Shown: positions 8,358 through 17,628, counted from the stretch's first letter. The stretch: 64,000 bases of DNA from Marinomonas profundi (GCF_020694005.1 NZ_CP073013.1:2118578-2182577), one strand, 5' to 3'. The notes: generated by a model not told the origin, from the letters alone. Translations and numbers: made by a program.

Positions 8358-8432
8358 TTTTTCTTTGGTGCCTCATATGTGCACCGACTTCATTTTAAAA
8401 AGTGCAAACCCTTTTAAAATCAAGCCTTTAAT

Positions 8433-8794
8433 TGGTGGAGGCGGGGGGGGTCGAACCCCCGTCCGTCAGTCCTCTGCCATCGGCTCTACATGCATAGTCA
8501 CTTCTATTATTTGACCACGAACCGCCCGAAGGACAGGGTGTTAATGGCGAGCCTACTTAATCTTAGAACCTTATCCCTAGGCGGGGCATCAGTTAGCATC
8601 TTGTAATTTATGATACTGCAGAATCTCTGGCTACAAGCAACCTGAGGGCAGCACACTAGCAGCGGTTTAGGCTGCTAAAGCGTAGTTTTCGTCGTTTGCG
8701 ACTATAAAATTGATGCGGGGGATTAACGAGATCACGCATCACTCTCGACATGCACCTTTGGGTTTGTAACCGACGTCGAAACCATGTCGCCCCC
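8433..8794 (-). ncRNA. ssrA: Transfer-messenger RNA (tmRNA)
   Basis: The tmRNA that rescues stalled ribosomes. The 5' end GGGGGCG (from 8794) pairs with CGCCTCC before the encoded ACCA at 8433, giving a seven-base-pair acceptor stem with one G-U. A five-pair T-arm with TTCGA in the loop precedes it. The tag frame on the minus strand (about 8668-8700) encodes ANDENYALAA followed by TAA, starting at GCA after GTC. The total length is 362 bases. smpB, its protein partner, is the next gene upstream on the same strand. The 3' end is a common integration site for islands, and a truncated integrase lies 1.4 kb away. Confidence 0.97.
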
Positions 8795-8942
8795 AAAAAG
8801 TAACGCCAGTCTAACGCAAACTGTGTGCTTACGCTAGAGATAACGCTGAAATGCTTAGTACGTTCACTTTCAAAACGCTATGAAAACTCAACACGCTTAA
8901 CATTCAATACACTGTTTAGTATAGCCTATTAAGTTTTCAATA

Positions 8943-9422
8943 TTAGGCGCTGTGTTTCATTAATCGTTCTTTATCTCTTGACCAGTCACGATCACGTTCA
9001 GTATCGCGTTTATCGTGTTCTTTTTTACCAGTTACCAAGGCGACTTCGCATTTTATCTTGTTGCCTTTCCAGTACAGTGCCATGGCTGCACAGGTTTTGC
9101 CTTTTTGCTCGGTAACTTGGATGATACGCTCAAGCTCTTTGCGGTTTAAAAGCAATTTGCGTTGGCGCATCGGTTCACAAACGACATGCGTTGAGGCGCT
9201 GAGCAGTGGCGTGATACGCGCACCGACAAGCCACGCTTCGTTTTGGTGGATGATAACAAAGGCATCGACTAGTTGGGCTTTGCCTTCGCGTAGACTTTTT
9301 ACTTCCCAACCAGATAAAACCAGTCCGGCTTCGAACTTCTGGTCAACAAAGTAGTCGTATTTTGCACGTTTGTTAAGTGCGATGGTGCCCGTGCTGCTGG
9401 ATTTTTTCTTTACTTTACTCAT
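8943..9422 (-). CDS. smpB: SsrA-binding protein SmpB
   Basis: Small basic protein that binds tmRNA and places it in the ribosomal A site during trans-translation. It is 159 residues, the normal size. The OB-fold core shows [32 protein letters not shown], then DAFV and [13 protein letters not shown]. The basic C-terminal tail ([20 protein letters not shown]) is the part that becomes helical in the mRNA channel. It lies about 150 bases upstream of ssrA on the same strand, the usual pairing. Confidence 0.97.
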   Translation of the reverse strand: MSKVKKKSSSTGTIALNKRAKYDYFVDQKFEAGLVLSGWEVKSLREGKAQLVDAFVIIHQNEAWLVGARITPLLSASTHVVCEPMRQRKLLLNRKELERIIQVTEQKGKTCAAMALYWKGNKIKCEVALVTGKKEHDKRDTERDRDWSRDKERLMKHSA

Positions 9423-9573
9423 AGTTAAAAATTATACGGTCGATAGAGGCAAAAGCCTATGCTTTTCTTGAGGTATGCGCCTGAATGTTGGAAAATTCGC
9501 ATTCATTAATCAATCTAATTGATTAGGTATCGCAGAGGCGTTGGCCATCTTGACGTTTTGTTTCTACCCTTAA

Positions 9574-10962
9574 ATGCGTGTTGTGTATTTAGAGCCTAAA
9601 TTTATGCCGGAAAGTCGATGTTTACAAGGTATTTGGTCAAGTCCGTGGATATTTATTTTTGCGGCCAGCGGTTCGGCGGTCGGACTGGGCAATATTTGGA
9701 AATTTCCTTATGTATTGGGGCAAAACGGTGGTGGCGCTTTTTTGACAATATATTGCTTGTGTCTATTGCTGGTTGGTTTGCCAGTGCTGGTGGCAGAAGT
9801 GGCTTTGGGGCGCACGGTTCGTTCTAATCCGATTGATACCGTGAATGATTTAAGTGAGCGTCGGGTGGTGCATCCTGCTTGGGTGTTCGTGCCTTGGCTG
9901 GCGGGCATTACGGGATTTTTAATTCTAACGTTTTATAGTGTTATTGCCGGTTGGTCTATTGCGTATTTGGATCGCGCGGTGTCGGGTGAGTTGGTTGGAA
10001 TCACCCAGGCTGGTGCTTCAAATATGTTTAATGGGTTGCTTGCTGCGCCGACGGAAATGTTATTGTGGCACTCTGTGTTTATGGCGCTGGTGGTGTTAAC
10101 CGTTGGGCAATCTGTTACTCGTGGATTATCGACGATAGTACGGATTTTGTTGCCGGTGCTGATTGTCGCTTTGTTGCTGTTGGCGTCTTATTCTATGGTG
10201 ATTGGCAATACGCATGCCGCCCTAGATTTTATGTTTCGTTGGGCATGGCAGGACGTCACGTTTGAGGTTGTTTTATCGGCTGTGGGGTTGGCGCTATTTA
10301 GTTTGAGTGTTGGCATGGGAGCCATGTTTGCTTACGGTGCTTACATGAGTAAGCGTATGTCGATCGCTCGTGCTTGTAGTATTGTTGTGGGGGTGGATTT
10401 ACTGGTGGCGATATTGGCTGGTTTACTCATCTTTCCGCTTGTTTTTTCTTTTCAGATTGATGTGCAAGCGGGGCCAAGTTTGACTTTTGTGTCTTTGCCC
10501 ATCATTTTTGGTCATTTATTGGCGGGGCAGTTTTTTGCGGGAGTGTTTTTTTTATTAATGGTGGTTGCTGCACTGACGTCGGCTATTTCTATGTTAGAAC
10601 TGTTTGTCGCTTGGTTGCATGAGCGTTTTTATATTGCGCGTTTAAACGCGGCTTTGCTCATGGGTGTGGCGGTTTGGTCTGTGGGTGTGGCGGTGTTGTT
10701 GTCTTTTAATCATTGGGATAGCAAGCTTGTTTTTGGGTTAAATCTATTTGAGCTACTGGATCAGTTTACGTCTTTGGTTCTGTTGCCAATGGGCGCGATA
10801 TTGTTGTCGGTTTTGGTGGCTTGGTTCATTCCTCGTTCTATGCTGCAAAATGAAATGATTACAAAACGAGCAAGTCATTTCCAATGGTGGTATAACACAT
10901 TGAAATACATAAGCATTCCAGCAATGATTGTGATTGTTGTTGCTGGTTGGATAGGAGTGTAG
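9574..10962 (+). CDS. Na+-dependent transporter of the SNF/NSS family
   Basis: An inner-membrane secondary transporter (462 residues, about 11-12 helices) of the neurotransmitter:sodium symporter family. These import amino acids or similar small solutes with Na+. Helix 1 carries the family signature ASGSAVGLGNIWKFPYVLGQ with the unwound Na+/substrate-binding segment, then NGGGAFL. The substrate cannot be inferred. The ATG at 9604 (MPESRCLQGIWSS) is a possible alternative start; neither site has a strong ribosome binding site. The ratA start follows one base after its stop, so the genes may be cotranscribed by chance adjacency. Confidence 0.88.
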   Translation: MRVVYLEPKFMPESRCLQGIWSSPWIFIFAASGSAVGLGNIWKFPYVLGQNGGGAFLTIYCLCLLLVGLPVLVAEVALGRTVRSNPIDTVNDLSERRVVHPAWVFVPWLAGITGFLILTFYSVIAGWSIAYLDRAVSGELVGITQAGASNMFNGLLAAPTEMLLWHSVFMALVVLTVGQSVTRGLSTIVRILLPVLIVALLLLASYSMVIGNTHAALDFMFRWAWQDVTFEVVLSAVGLALFSLSVGMGAMFAYGAYMSKRMSIARACSIVVGVDLLVAILAGLLIFPLVFSFQIDVQAGPSLTFVSLPIIFGHLLAGQFFAGVFFLLMVVAALTSAISMLELFVAWLHERFYIARLNAALLMGVAVWSVGVAVLLSFNHWDSKLVFGLNLFELLDQFTSLVLLPMGAILLSVLVAWFIPRSMLQNEMITKRASHFQWWYNTLKYISIPAMIVIVVAGWIGV

Positions 10963-10963
10963 T

Positions 10964-11395
10964 TTGAGTCATATAGAGCGATTTGCTCATGTTAATTACA
11001 GTTGTGAGCAAATGTTTGCATTGGTTAATGATATTGATAGTTACCCTGAGTTTTTACCTGGCTGTATGGGAGCAACCTTGATATCAAGAACACCGAGTGA
11101 AATTGTGGCGTCTTTAGAGGTGGGTAAAGGGCCAATACGGCAGTCTTTTACGACAAAAAACTTTTTACAAAGTCATCATCGAATAGAAATGACCTTGGTA
11201 AAGGGGCCTTTTAAGCGCTTGCATGGCGTGTGGACTTTTACCGAGTTGTCTCCGACCCGTTGTAAAATCATGTTAAGTATCAATTTTGAGCTCAGCGGTA
11301 TGTTAAAGTTTGCATTTGGTAGTGTATTTAGCCAAATTGCCAATGCCATGGTGGATGCTTTTAGCAAACGAGCAAAAATAGTATACGGTGAATAG
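10964..11395 (+). CDS. ratA: RatA/PasT-family START-domain protein
   Basis: A 143-residue polyketide-cyclase/START-like protein of the RatA (COQ10-like) family. E. coli RatA has been reported to inhibit 70S assembly, and eukaryotic relatives bind ubiquinone. Family features are VNDIDSYPEFLPGCMGA near the N-terminus, the central PFKRLHGVWTF, and the C-terminal helix FSQIANAMVDAFSKRAK. The start is TTG at 10964 with AGGAG seven bases upstream; it follows the previous stop by one base. rnfH follows immediately, the conserved gammaproteobacterial ratA-rnfH pair, next to smpB and bamE as usual. Confidence 0.9.
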   Translation: MSHIERFAHVNYSCEQMFALVNDIDSYPEFLPGCMGATLISRTPSEIVASLEVGKGPIRQSFTTKNFLQSHHRIEMTLVKGPFKRLHGVWTFTELSPTRCKIMLSINFELSGMLKFAFGSVFSQIANAMVDAFSKRAKIVYGE

Positions 11396-11396
11396 T

Positions 11397-11681
11397 ATGA
11401 GGGTTGAAGTTGCTTACGCTTTGCCTGAAAAGCAGAAAATTATTGCTTTAGAGGTGGAAGAAGGTTGTACCGTTCGAGAGGCGGTGCGTCGTTCCAATAT
11501 TAATGTGTTTTTTCCTGAGGTGGATCTAGAGGCCGTGAAAGTAGGCATTTTTGGCAAAGCGGTGCGAAACGCAGAGGAACAGGTGTTAAAAGAGGGTGAG
11601 CGAGTTGAGTTGTATCGTGAGCTAAAAGTTGACCCTAAGCAAGCTAGGGCCAACCGTGCTGAAAAAAACACTAAGGATTAG
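11397..11681 (+). CDS. rnfH: RnfH family protein (UPF0125)
   Basis: A 94-residue beta-grasp (ubiquitin-like fold) protein of the RnfH family, function uncertain. Visible family features are VEVAYALPEKQKIIALEVEEG, then VGIFGKAV and VELYRELKVDPK near the end. ATG 11397 is chosen over the in-frame GTG 11388 because family members start with M/R-V-E-V and it lies one base after the ratA stop. Its 3' end overlaps the convergent bamE gene by four bases. Confidence 0.88.
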   Translation: MRVEVAYALPEKQKIIALEVEEGCTVREAVRRSNINVFFPEVDLEAVKVGIFGKAVRNAEEQVLKEGERVELYRELKVDPKQARANRAEKNTKD

Positions 11682-11995
11682 TTGTTTTTGATTTGTGTTA
11701 AAACGCCATCGCTAAAGATCAGTACTAGATCATCGGCATCACTGTGTTTGGTGCCTGGTTCTGCATATAGCGACGCATATAGGTAGTGCCATTCGTTTGG
11801 TTTGAACGTGTCTATTAGCATCGGGTTACCCAAGAGATAGGTAACTTGAGACTCGGACATACCGACTTTCAGCTGTGATAGCTGTTCTTGCGTTATAAGG
11901 TTTCCTTGTGTGACTGGGACTTTATACGGTGGTGGAAATAAACTGCATGCGCTTATTGAAAGTGCTGCGCATAGTATAAAAGCTGATTTTTTCAT
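11678..11995 (-). CDS. bamE: Outer-membrane assembly lipoprotein BamE (SmpA/OmlA)
   Basis: A 105-residue outer-membrane lipoprotein of the BAM complex, which inserts beta-barrel proteins. The signal peptide has the lipobox SISAC, so the mature protein starts at Cys17. The core shows LKVGMSESQVTYLLGNPML and WHYLYASLYAEPG, both characteristic of BamE. It is convergent with rnfH and divergent from fur, the standard neighbourhood. Confidence 0.95.
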   Translation of the reverse strand: MKKSAFILCAALSISACSLFPPPYKVPVTQGNLITQEQLSQLKVGMSESQVTYLLGNPMLIDTFKPNEWHYLYASLYAEPGTKHSDADDLVLIFSDGVLTQIKNN

Positions 11996-12023
11996 TTGTA
12001 TTATCCTTACTCTGGTATGCTAA

Positions 12024-12040
12024 TGATAAAGTAATTATCA
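12024..12040. promoter_or_regulatory. Inverted repeat between bamE and fur, possible Fur site
   Basis: TGATAA-AGTAA-TTATCA, with perfect six-base arms, 25 bases before the fur ATG. It resembles a Fur box but has two extra central bases compared with the TGATAATNATTATCA core. Autoregulation of fur would make sense, but the match is imperfect. Confidence 0.35.
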
Positions 12041-12064
12041 ACAAGATCGAATAGAGAATGACTC

Positions 12065-12475
12065 ATGACTAGCGAAAATCAAGAGCTAAAGAGAGCGGGA
12101 CTCAAGGTAACCTTACCACGAGTGAAAATTTTACAAATTCTTGAGGGTGCAGGTGACCGTCATATGAGTGCGGATGACGTTTATCGCACTTTGCTTGATC
12201 AAGGTGAAGATGTTGGCTTGGCAACGGTTTACCGTGTCTTGACTCAGTTTGAAACAGCGGGCTTAGTCCAGCGTCATCATTTTGAGGCTGGCACGGCGGT
12301 TTTTGAGCTGGCAAAAGGCGATCACCATGATCATATGATTTGTCTGGACTCAGGCAAAGTGATTGAGTTTGTTGACCCTATTATTGAAAAACGTCAGCGT
12401 GAAATCGCAGAAGAGCATGGCTTTGATATCGAAGACCACAGCTTAATTATTTACGTTCGACCTAAAAAGAAATAA
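12065..12475 (+). CDS. fur: Ferric uptake regulator Fur
   Basis: The global iron-responsive repressor, 136 residues. A winged-helix N-terminus (GLKVTLPRVKILQILE, then LATVYRVLTQFETAGLV) is followed by the dimerisation/metal domain with the HHFEAGTAVFELAKGDHHDH metal-ligand region and the single motif HDHMICLDSGKVIEF. The second Cys pair common at the C-terminus of some Fur proteins is absent, as in many marine gammaproteobacteria and pseudomonads. It is divergent from bamE, convergent with recN and separated from recN by a shared terminator. Confidence 0.97.
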   Translation: MTSENQELKRAGLKVTLPRVKILQILEGAGDRHMSADDVYRTLLDQGEDVGLATVYRVLTQFETAGLVQRHHFEAGTAVFELAKGDHHDHMICLDSGKVIEFVDPIIEKRQREIAEEHGFDIEDHSLIIYVRPKKK

Positions 12476-12497
12476 AACAATTTATTTCTTAGAGAAC

Positions 12498-12532
12498 AAA
12501 AAAGGTCTAAATGTTACCATTTAGACCTTTTT
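12498..12532 (+). terminator. Bidirectional terminator between fur and recN
   Basis: AAAGGTCTAAATG and CATTTAGACCTTT pair around TTAC with A- and T-runs outside, a strong hairpin serving both convergent genes. Confidence 0.9.
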
Positions 12533-12573
12533 TATTAAACCGACTTTAGTAACCTGATTCCGTTGTCATGGTT

Positions 12574-14244
12574 TTACTGCAGTTGAACATTGCCCAGCAT
12601 TTCTCTAGCGTGAGCCAATGTTTGCTCCGTTAGTTCTAGTCCCCCGAGTAAGCGAGCGATTTCTTGAGTGCGATCGTGATCTTTTAATAGATTGACTTGC
12701 GAGGAGGTTGCGTCATCGGCGATGAGCTTACTAACACGCAGATGTTGGTTGCCCTGAGCCGCAACTTGCGCCAAATGAGTAACGCAGAAAACTTGTCCTC
12801 GTTTGCCAACCGAACGCAACATACGCCCGACCACTTCGGCAATGCCGCCACTTATGCCCACATCGACTTCATCGAAGACCAGTGTTGGGATAATGGAGGT
12901 GTGGGCGGTGACGACTTGAATGCCTAAGCTGATGCGTGACAACTCACCACCTGACGCCACTTTGCGCAATGGCTGAGCTGGTTGCCCTGGGTTAGACGCT
13001 ATCATGTATTCGATGTCTTCAAAGCCGTTTGCGGTGACTTGGTTTAATGGTTGGCATTGAATGAAAAAGCGCGCGTGGGGCATACCGAGCCCATGTATTT
13101 GCTCTTCGACTTTTTGTGCTAAGTCGTCTTTTGCTGTAATGCGTTTTTCCGTTAGAGTGGTGGCGAGTGCGGTGAGCTTTTCATAAGCTTGTTCTTCTTT
13201 TTCTTTCAGTGATTCTACGCTTTCTTCACTGCTTTGCAGGCTGTTAAGTTCGGCTTCCACACTTGCGCGTAAAGATAAAAGCCCTTCTGGCAGGGTTCTG
13301 TGTTTGCGAGCGGTATCGTAAATATCCGACAAACGGTGTTCCACATCAGTCAGGCGTTCTGGGTTTTGCTCTAAGGTGTCTTGGTAATGATGCAAGCTAT
13401 CAGCCGCTTCCTGGGCTTGTATTAATGCCACATTCATCATTTCTAGGGCGTTGTCCAATTCCTTAGTCGCTGGACGAATCTGGCTGGCGCTGTTAATGGC
13501 TTGATGCAATAAAGAGCAAACATTGCCTTCGTCGCTGTCGATTAAGATTCCACTGGCTTGGTACGCTTTAAACTGGGAGTCTGCAATGTTGGATAAGAAG
13601 GCTTGCTCGTTTTCTAGTGCTTCGATTTCGCCTTCTTTGAGGTCCAGCTGTTGCAGCTCTTGAGCTTGATAAGACAGCAATTGGATTTTTGCATCTTGCT
13701 CGGAAGAGCGGTTCTGTAACGCAGAGAGCTCTTCTTTGAGCTGTCGCCACGCCGTATATTGTAGGCTCACTTTTTTACTCAAGTCAGTCAATTGACCGTA
13801 GGCATCAAGCTGCTGTCTTTGGGCGTTCTTTTTAAGCAACGATTGGTGCTCGTGCTGCCCGTGAATATCAACAAGGTGGCTACCCACTTCTTTAAGATCG
13901 TTTAATGTGCAAGGACGACCGTTAATATAGGCCTTAGAGCGCCCTTCTTTGCTAATCACACGGCGTAATATGCAATGTTGATCGTGTTCTAAATCTCTCT
14001 CTTCCAGCCACCTATGAACATGCGGATAATGTTGGATGTCAAAACTGGCACTGATGTCGGCTTTTTTTTCGCCATGACGAACAACCGCCGCGTCAGTTCG
14101 GTCACCCAAACAAAGCGACAGAGCATCCACCATAATGGATTTACCCGCGCCTGTTTCCCCTGAAATCACAGTCATGCCTTTGTGGAACTCCAACTCTAAG
14201 GATTCAACAATGGCGAAATTGGAAATAGCGATGCTGGTCAGCAT
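12574..14244 (-). CDS. recN: DNA repair protein RecN
   Basis: An SMC-like ATPase (556 residues) of recombinational double-strand-break repair. The N-terminal Walker A is GETGAGKSIMVDALSLCLGD. A long coiled coil occupies about residues 150-370, and the C-terminal part has the ABC signature SGGELSRISLGIQ with Walker B TLVFDEVDVGISG. Length and domain order are normal. The 5' side faces the ugp operon and the 3' side faces fur, as commonly seen. No LexA box was verified upstream. Confidence 0.96.
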   Translation of the reverse strand: MLTSIAISNFAIVESLELEFHKGMTVISGETGAGKSIMVDALSLCLGDRTDAAVVRHGEKKADISASFDIQHYPHVHRWLEERDLEHDQHCILRRVISKEGRSKAYINGRPCTLNDLKEVGSHLVDIHGQHEHQSLLKKNAQRQQLDAYGQLTDLSKKVSLQYTAWRQLKEELSALQNRSSEQDAKIQLLSYQAQELQQLDLKEGEIEALENEQAFLSNIADSQFKAYQASGILIDSDEGNVCSLLHQAINSASQIRPATKELDNALEMMNVALIQAQEAADSLHHYQDTLEQNPERLTDVEHRLSDIYDTARKHRTLPEGLLSLRASVEAELNSLQSSEESVESLKEKEEQAYEKLTALATTLTEKRITAKDDLAQKVEEQIHGLGMPHARFFIQCQPLNQVTANGFEDIEYMIASNPGQPAQPLRKVASGGELSRISLGIQVVTAHTSIIPTLVFDEVDVGISGGIAEVVGRMLRSVGKRGQVFCVTHLAQVAAQGNQHLRVSKLIADDATSSQVNLLKDHDRTQEIARLLGGLELTEQTLAHAREMLGNVQLQ

Positions 14245-14384
14245 AAAAGACTCCGAAAGAGAATATATTTTATATGGTTATTTATACAGTACTTGGTTGT
14301 TTTTTGACAAGTAGGAGAGCGATATTATTTTTTGAAAGAGGCTTAAACAGCAGCGATGTGGTGAGCATACGCTTGTTGTTTCAG

Positions 14385-14440
14385 TTTCATATGAATGGCA
14401 ATTGTATTTCAAATGAAACCTTACTATCATCAAACTGAAA
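14385..14440. promoter_or_regulatory. Three operator-like sites at 22-bp spacing upstream of ugpB
   Basis: TTTCATATGAAT (14385), TTTCAAATGAAA (14407) and ATCAAACTGAAA (14429) begin exactly 22 bp apart, two helical turns. The first two fit TTTCA-NN-TGAA(A); the third is degenerate. They could be operators for the GlpR-like repressor of this cluster. An 11-bp periodicity also recalls PhoB boxes, though the CTGTCAT consensus is not met. Confidence 0.5.
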
Positions 14441-14501
14441 TATTTTCTTTCTATAGTGGTTCTTTCTTTTCTAATAAAAACTCATTGTGAGGAACACGGA
14501 A

Positions 14502-15803
14502 ATGCATAATTTGAAGTTGGTGTCGGTAGTGGTTGGGTTGTCTATGGCGAGCTCGGGCTTTGCGGCGACACAAATAGAGTGGTGGCACGCTATGGGTGGT
14601 GCCAATGGTGAGAAGGTTGATGAAATGGCGAAGGCCTTCAATGACTCTCAGAACGACTACGAGGTGAAGCCGGTCTATAAAGGCAATTATACCGAGACCA
14701 TGACGTCGGCGATTGCGGCGTTTCGTGCTAAGCAGCAGCCTGCCATTGTGCAGGTATTTGAAGTGGGTACAGCCAGTATGATGGCGGCCCAAGGCGCGAT
14801 TTATCCCGTGCATCAGTTGATGAAAGATTCAGGCCAAGCGTTTGATGAAAGCACCTATTTAAGCGCGGTAACGGGTTATTATTCGAACAGTGAAGGGCAG
14901 ATGTTGTCTTTGCCGTTTAACAGCTCAACGCCTGTTTTGTATTACAACAAAGATTTGTTCAAAAAAGCCGGTATCAGCCAAGCGCCTAAAACCTGGCAAG
15001 ACGTTGAAAGCGTGTCTAAAAAACTACTAGCGTCTGGGGTAACCTGTGGTTTTACCACGGCGTGGCAATCTTGGGTGCAGTTAGAAAACCTAAGTGCGCG
15101 TCATAACGTGCCGTTTGCCACGCTGGAAAATGGTTTTGGTGGCGTGAAAACCGAGCTTACCTTCAATGGTCCGTTGCAAGTGGCTCATGTAGAGAAAATG
15201 GGCGAATGGCAAAAGAACGGTATTTTTAGTTACTCGGGTCGAACCAACGACGGCGCGGCGAAGTTCTATAGCCAAGAATGCGCGATGTTTACCGAGTCTT
15301 CGGCGGGGCTTGCCGGTATCAAGCGAAATGCGACCTTTGACTTTGGTGTTGCTGAGCTGCCTTACTGGGAAGGCAAGGTAAAACAGCCGTCTAATACCAT
15401 TATTGGTGGCGCGTCTTTATGGGTGTTGCAAGGCCATTCTAAAGAAGAATACAAAGGCGTGGCGTCTTTCCTAAGTTTCTTATCAAGTCCTTCTGTACAG
15501 GCCGACTGGCACCAGTTTTCAGGCTATTTGCCAATCACTAAAGCGGCGTATGATTTGACCAAGAAACAAGGTTTTTATGCGGCTAATTCAGGTACAGAAA
15601 CGGGTGTGACCCAAATGACAACGGGTACGCCAACGGCTAATACCAAAGGGGTGCGCTTGGGTAACTTTGTACAAATTCGTGGCATCATCGATGAAGCGCT
15701 AGAGTCTGTATGGAGTGGCGATGTAAACGCTCAACGCGCGCTAAATACCGCGGTTGAACGTGGCAATGCGCAACTTCGCCGTTTTGAAAAAGCGAACAAT
15801 TAA
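14502..15803 (+). CDS. ugpB: sn-Glycerol-3-phosphate ABC transporter, periplasmic binding protein
   Basis: The 433-residue solute receptor that delivers glycerol-3-phosphate or glycerophosphodiesters to UgpAEC. The signal peptide MHNLKLVSVVVGLSMASSGF is cut after FAA. The mature start TQIEWWHAMGGANGEKVDEM is characteristic of UgpB, and the region KPVYKGNYTETMTSAIAAFR also matches. ATG 14502 is chosen because AGGA lies about ten bases upstream and a normal signal peptide follows; an in-frame GTG lies at 14487. A terminator-like hairpin separates it from ugpA, which would give excess binding protein. Confidence 0.95.
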   Translation: MHNLKLVSVVVGLSMASSGFAATQIEWWHAMGGANGEKVDEMAKAFNDSQNDYEVKPVYKGNYTETMTSAIAAFRAKQQPAIVQVFEVGTASMMAAQGAIYPVHQLMKDSGQAFDESTYLSAVTGYYSNSEGQMLSLPFNSSTPVLYYNKDLFKKAGISQAPKTWQDVESVSKKLLASGVTCGFTTAWQSWVQLENLSARHNVPFATLENGFGGVKTELTFNGPLQVAHVEKMGEWQKNGIFSYSGRTNDGAAKFYSQECAMFTESSAGLAGIKRNATFDFGVAELPYWEGKVKQPSNTIIGGASLWVLQGHSKEEYKGVASFLSFLSSPSVQADWHQFSGYLPITKAAYDLTKKQGFYAANSGTETGVTQMTTGTPTANTKGVRLGNFVQIRGIIDEALESVWSGDVNAQRALNTAVERGNAQLRRFEKANN

Positions 15804-15811
15804 GTGTAATC

Positions 15812-15849
15812 AACGCCCTTGTGTATTAACGCATGAGGGCGTTTTTTTT
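15812..15849 (+). terminator. Attenuator hairpin between ugpB and ugpA
   Basis: AACGCCCT (15812-15819) pairs with AGGGCGTT (15836-15843), followed by a T-run. Its position after the binding-protein gene suggests partial termination that lowers permease expression. Confidence 0.8.
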
Positions 15850-15902
15850 ACTTAGATAAAGGTGTTTTTTCATGTGTCGTTCTCTTTTGTCTGGATTGTC
15901 CG

Positions 15903-16781
15903 ATGACAGTTACTTTTCCTCATAAAGTCTTACCTTGGCTGCTGTTGTTACCGCAGTTGTTGGTGACGGCGATTTTCTTTCTATGGCCTGCTGAGCAAGC
16001 GTTAGAGCAAGCGTTTTACCGAGAAGACGCGTTTGGCCTAAGTCGTGAATTTATTGGCCTAGAAAATTTTACCGATTTGTTTACCGATCCTTTGTATTAC
16101 CAGTCGATGTTGACCACCTTGGTGTTCAGCTTTTCGGTGGCCATTGTCGGTATGTCCTTGGCGCTGTTGCTGGCGGTGATGGCGGATCGAATTATTCGCG
16201 GCAAGTTGGCTTATCAAACCTTGTTAATCTGGCCTTATGCCGTGGCGCCTGCGTTGGCGGGGGTCTTGTGGTGGATTTTATTTGATCCGAGCATGGGGCC
16301 GATCGCCCTGTGGTTGAAGTCGGCGGGTATTCATTGGAACCATTATTTAGATGGCAACCAAGCCATGATATTGGTGGTAATCGCCTCAACTTGGAAGCAA
16401 ATCAGTTACAACTTCTTGTTCTTCCTTGCAGGATTGCAAGCCGTGCCGCGCTCGTTGATTGAAGCGGCGGCGATTGATGGTGCTAGCCCGTTCAAGCGCT
16501 TTTGGACCATTGTCTTTCCGCTTTTGTCGCCGACGACTTTTTTCTTGTTGGTGGTTAACCTTGTGTATGCCTTCTTTGAAACCTTCGGGGTGATCGATGC
16601 GACCACCAAGGGCGGCCCAGGACAAAGCACCACAACCTTGGTTTACAAAGTGTTTGATGACGGTTTTGTCGGTTTGGATCTGGGCGGATCGGCGGCGCAA
16701 TCTGTGGTGTTAATGGCGATTGTTGGTCTAATGACGGTGATTCAGTTTCGTTTTATTGAGCGTAGGGTGCAGTACTCATGA
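15903..16781 (+). CDS. ugpA: Glycerol-3-phosphate ABC transporter permease UgpA
   Basis: An inner-membrane permease, 292 residues with about six helices. It has the MalF-type EAA loop [20 protein letters not shown] that contacts the ATPase. It shows the usual UgpA landmarks [16 protein letters not shown] [14 protein letters not shown] and a [15 protein letters not shown] [14 protein letters not shown] periplasmic segment. The stop overlaps the ugpE start in ATGA. It pairs with UgpE in the membrane. Confidence 0.95.
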   Translation: MTVTFPHKVLPWLLLLPQLLVTAIFFLWPAEQALEQAFYREDAFGLSREFIGLENFTDLFTDPLYYQSMLTTLVFSFSVAIVGMSLALLLAVMADRIIRGKLAYQTLLIWPYAVAPALAGVLWWILFDPSMGPIALWLKSAGIHWNHYLDGNQAMILVVIASTWKQISYNFLFFLAGLQAVPRSLIEAAAIDGASPFKRFWTIVFPLLSPTTFFLLVVNLVYAFFETFGVIDATTKGGPGQSTTTLVYKVFDDGFVGLDLGGSAAQSVVLMAIVGLMTVIQFRFIERRVQYS

Positions 16782-17626
16782 TCGAAAATCGACCTTGGTT
16801 AACTTTTGCCAGCCACGCGACCTTATTGACGGGGATTGCCTTGGTGGCTTTGCCTGTGTGGATGGCGCTGGTGGCGTCGACGCATCCGGCTTCGGCCTTT
16901 GGGGTTGGGCACATTCCTTTGTGGTTCGGTGATGCTGGCGCAGAAACATGGGGCACCGTGTTGTTTGAAAAAGCCGGCAACGGAGTGGAGACACCGGTTT
17001 GGTTTATGATGCTGAACTCTTTGATTATGGCGCTGGGGATTACCTTCGGCAAAATCGCCATATCATTGTTGTCGGCTTACGCCATTGTGTTCTTTCGTTT
17101 TCCGTTTCGTAACCTGTGCTTTTGGATCATTTTTATGACCCTAATGCTGCCAGTCGAGGTGCGGATTGTGCCAACTTACGAGGTGGTAGCGAATCTGGAT
17201 TTGCTCAACAGTTACACCGGTTTAACCCTGCCATTGATTGCCAGTGCGACGGCGACGTTTTTGTTTCGCCAGTGTTTCTTGAGCATTCCGGGGGAGCTGG
17301 TGGAAGCGGCGCGAATGGACGGTGCCGGGCCGTGGCGGTTCTTTTTTGACATCTTGTTGCCGCTGTCCAGAACCAATATCGCGGCCTTGTTTGTGATCTT
17401 GTTTATTTACGGTTGGAATCAATATCTCTGGCCTTTGTTGATCACCACGGACGATGCTTATTACACCTTGGTAATGAGTATTAAGCGCATGCTGTCGGTG
17501 ACCGATGGTGATATCGCGTGGAACCAGATTATGGCCACCACCTTATTGGCGATGTTGCCACCGGTTGCGGTGGTGATTGGCATGCAGAAGCTATTTGTTA
17601 AAGGCTTAGTGGATTCGGAGAAGTAG
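16778..17626 (+). CDS. ugpE: Glycerol-3-phosphate ABC transporter permease UgpE
   Basis: The second permease, 282 residues with about six helices. Its EAA loop is [20 protein letters not shown], and it has the conserved [16 protein letters not shown] and [15 protein letters not shown] segments of UgpE. It starts within the ugpA stop (ATGA overlap) and is followed after two bases by ugpC, so A, E and C are translated as a coupled unit. Confidence 0.95.
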   Translation: MIENRPWLTFASHATLLTGIALVALPVWMALVASTHPASAFGVGHIPLWFGDAGAETWGTVLFEKAGNGVETPVWFMMLNSLIMALGITFGKIAISLLSAYAIVFFRFPFRNLCFWIIFMTLMLPVEVRIVPTYEVVANLDLLNSYTGLTLPLIASATATFLFRQCFLSIPGELVEAARMDGAGPWRFFFDILLPLSRTNIAALFVILFIYGWNQYLWPLLITTDDAYYTLVMSIKRMLSVTDGDIAWNQIMATTLLAMLPPVAVVIGMQKLFVKGLVDSEK

Positions 17627-17628
17627 TA

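Noticed and set aside
5076..8433. Intact prophage
   Set aside because: Only an integrase fragment is present; no structural, lysis or replication genes are seen.
8433..8460. Direct repeat of the ssrA 3' end as a left attachment site
   Set aside because: I looked for the terminal bases (GGTGGAGGCGGG and the T-arm) leftwards to about 4.9 kb and saw no copy.
14451..14813. Minus-strand open frame of 120 codons opposite the ugpB start
   Set aside because: Composition (many Arg and His) is that of an antisense shadow of ugpB; no independent support.
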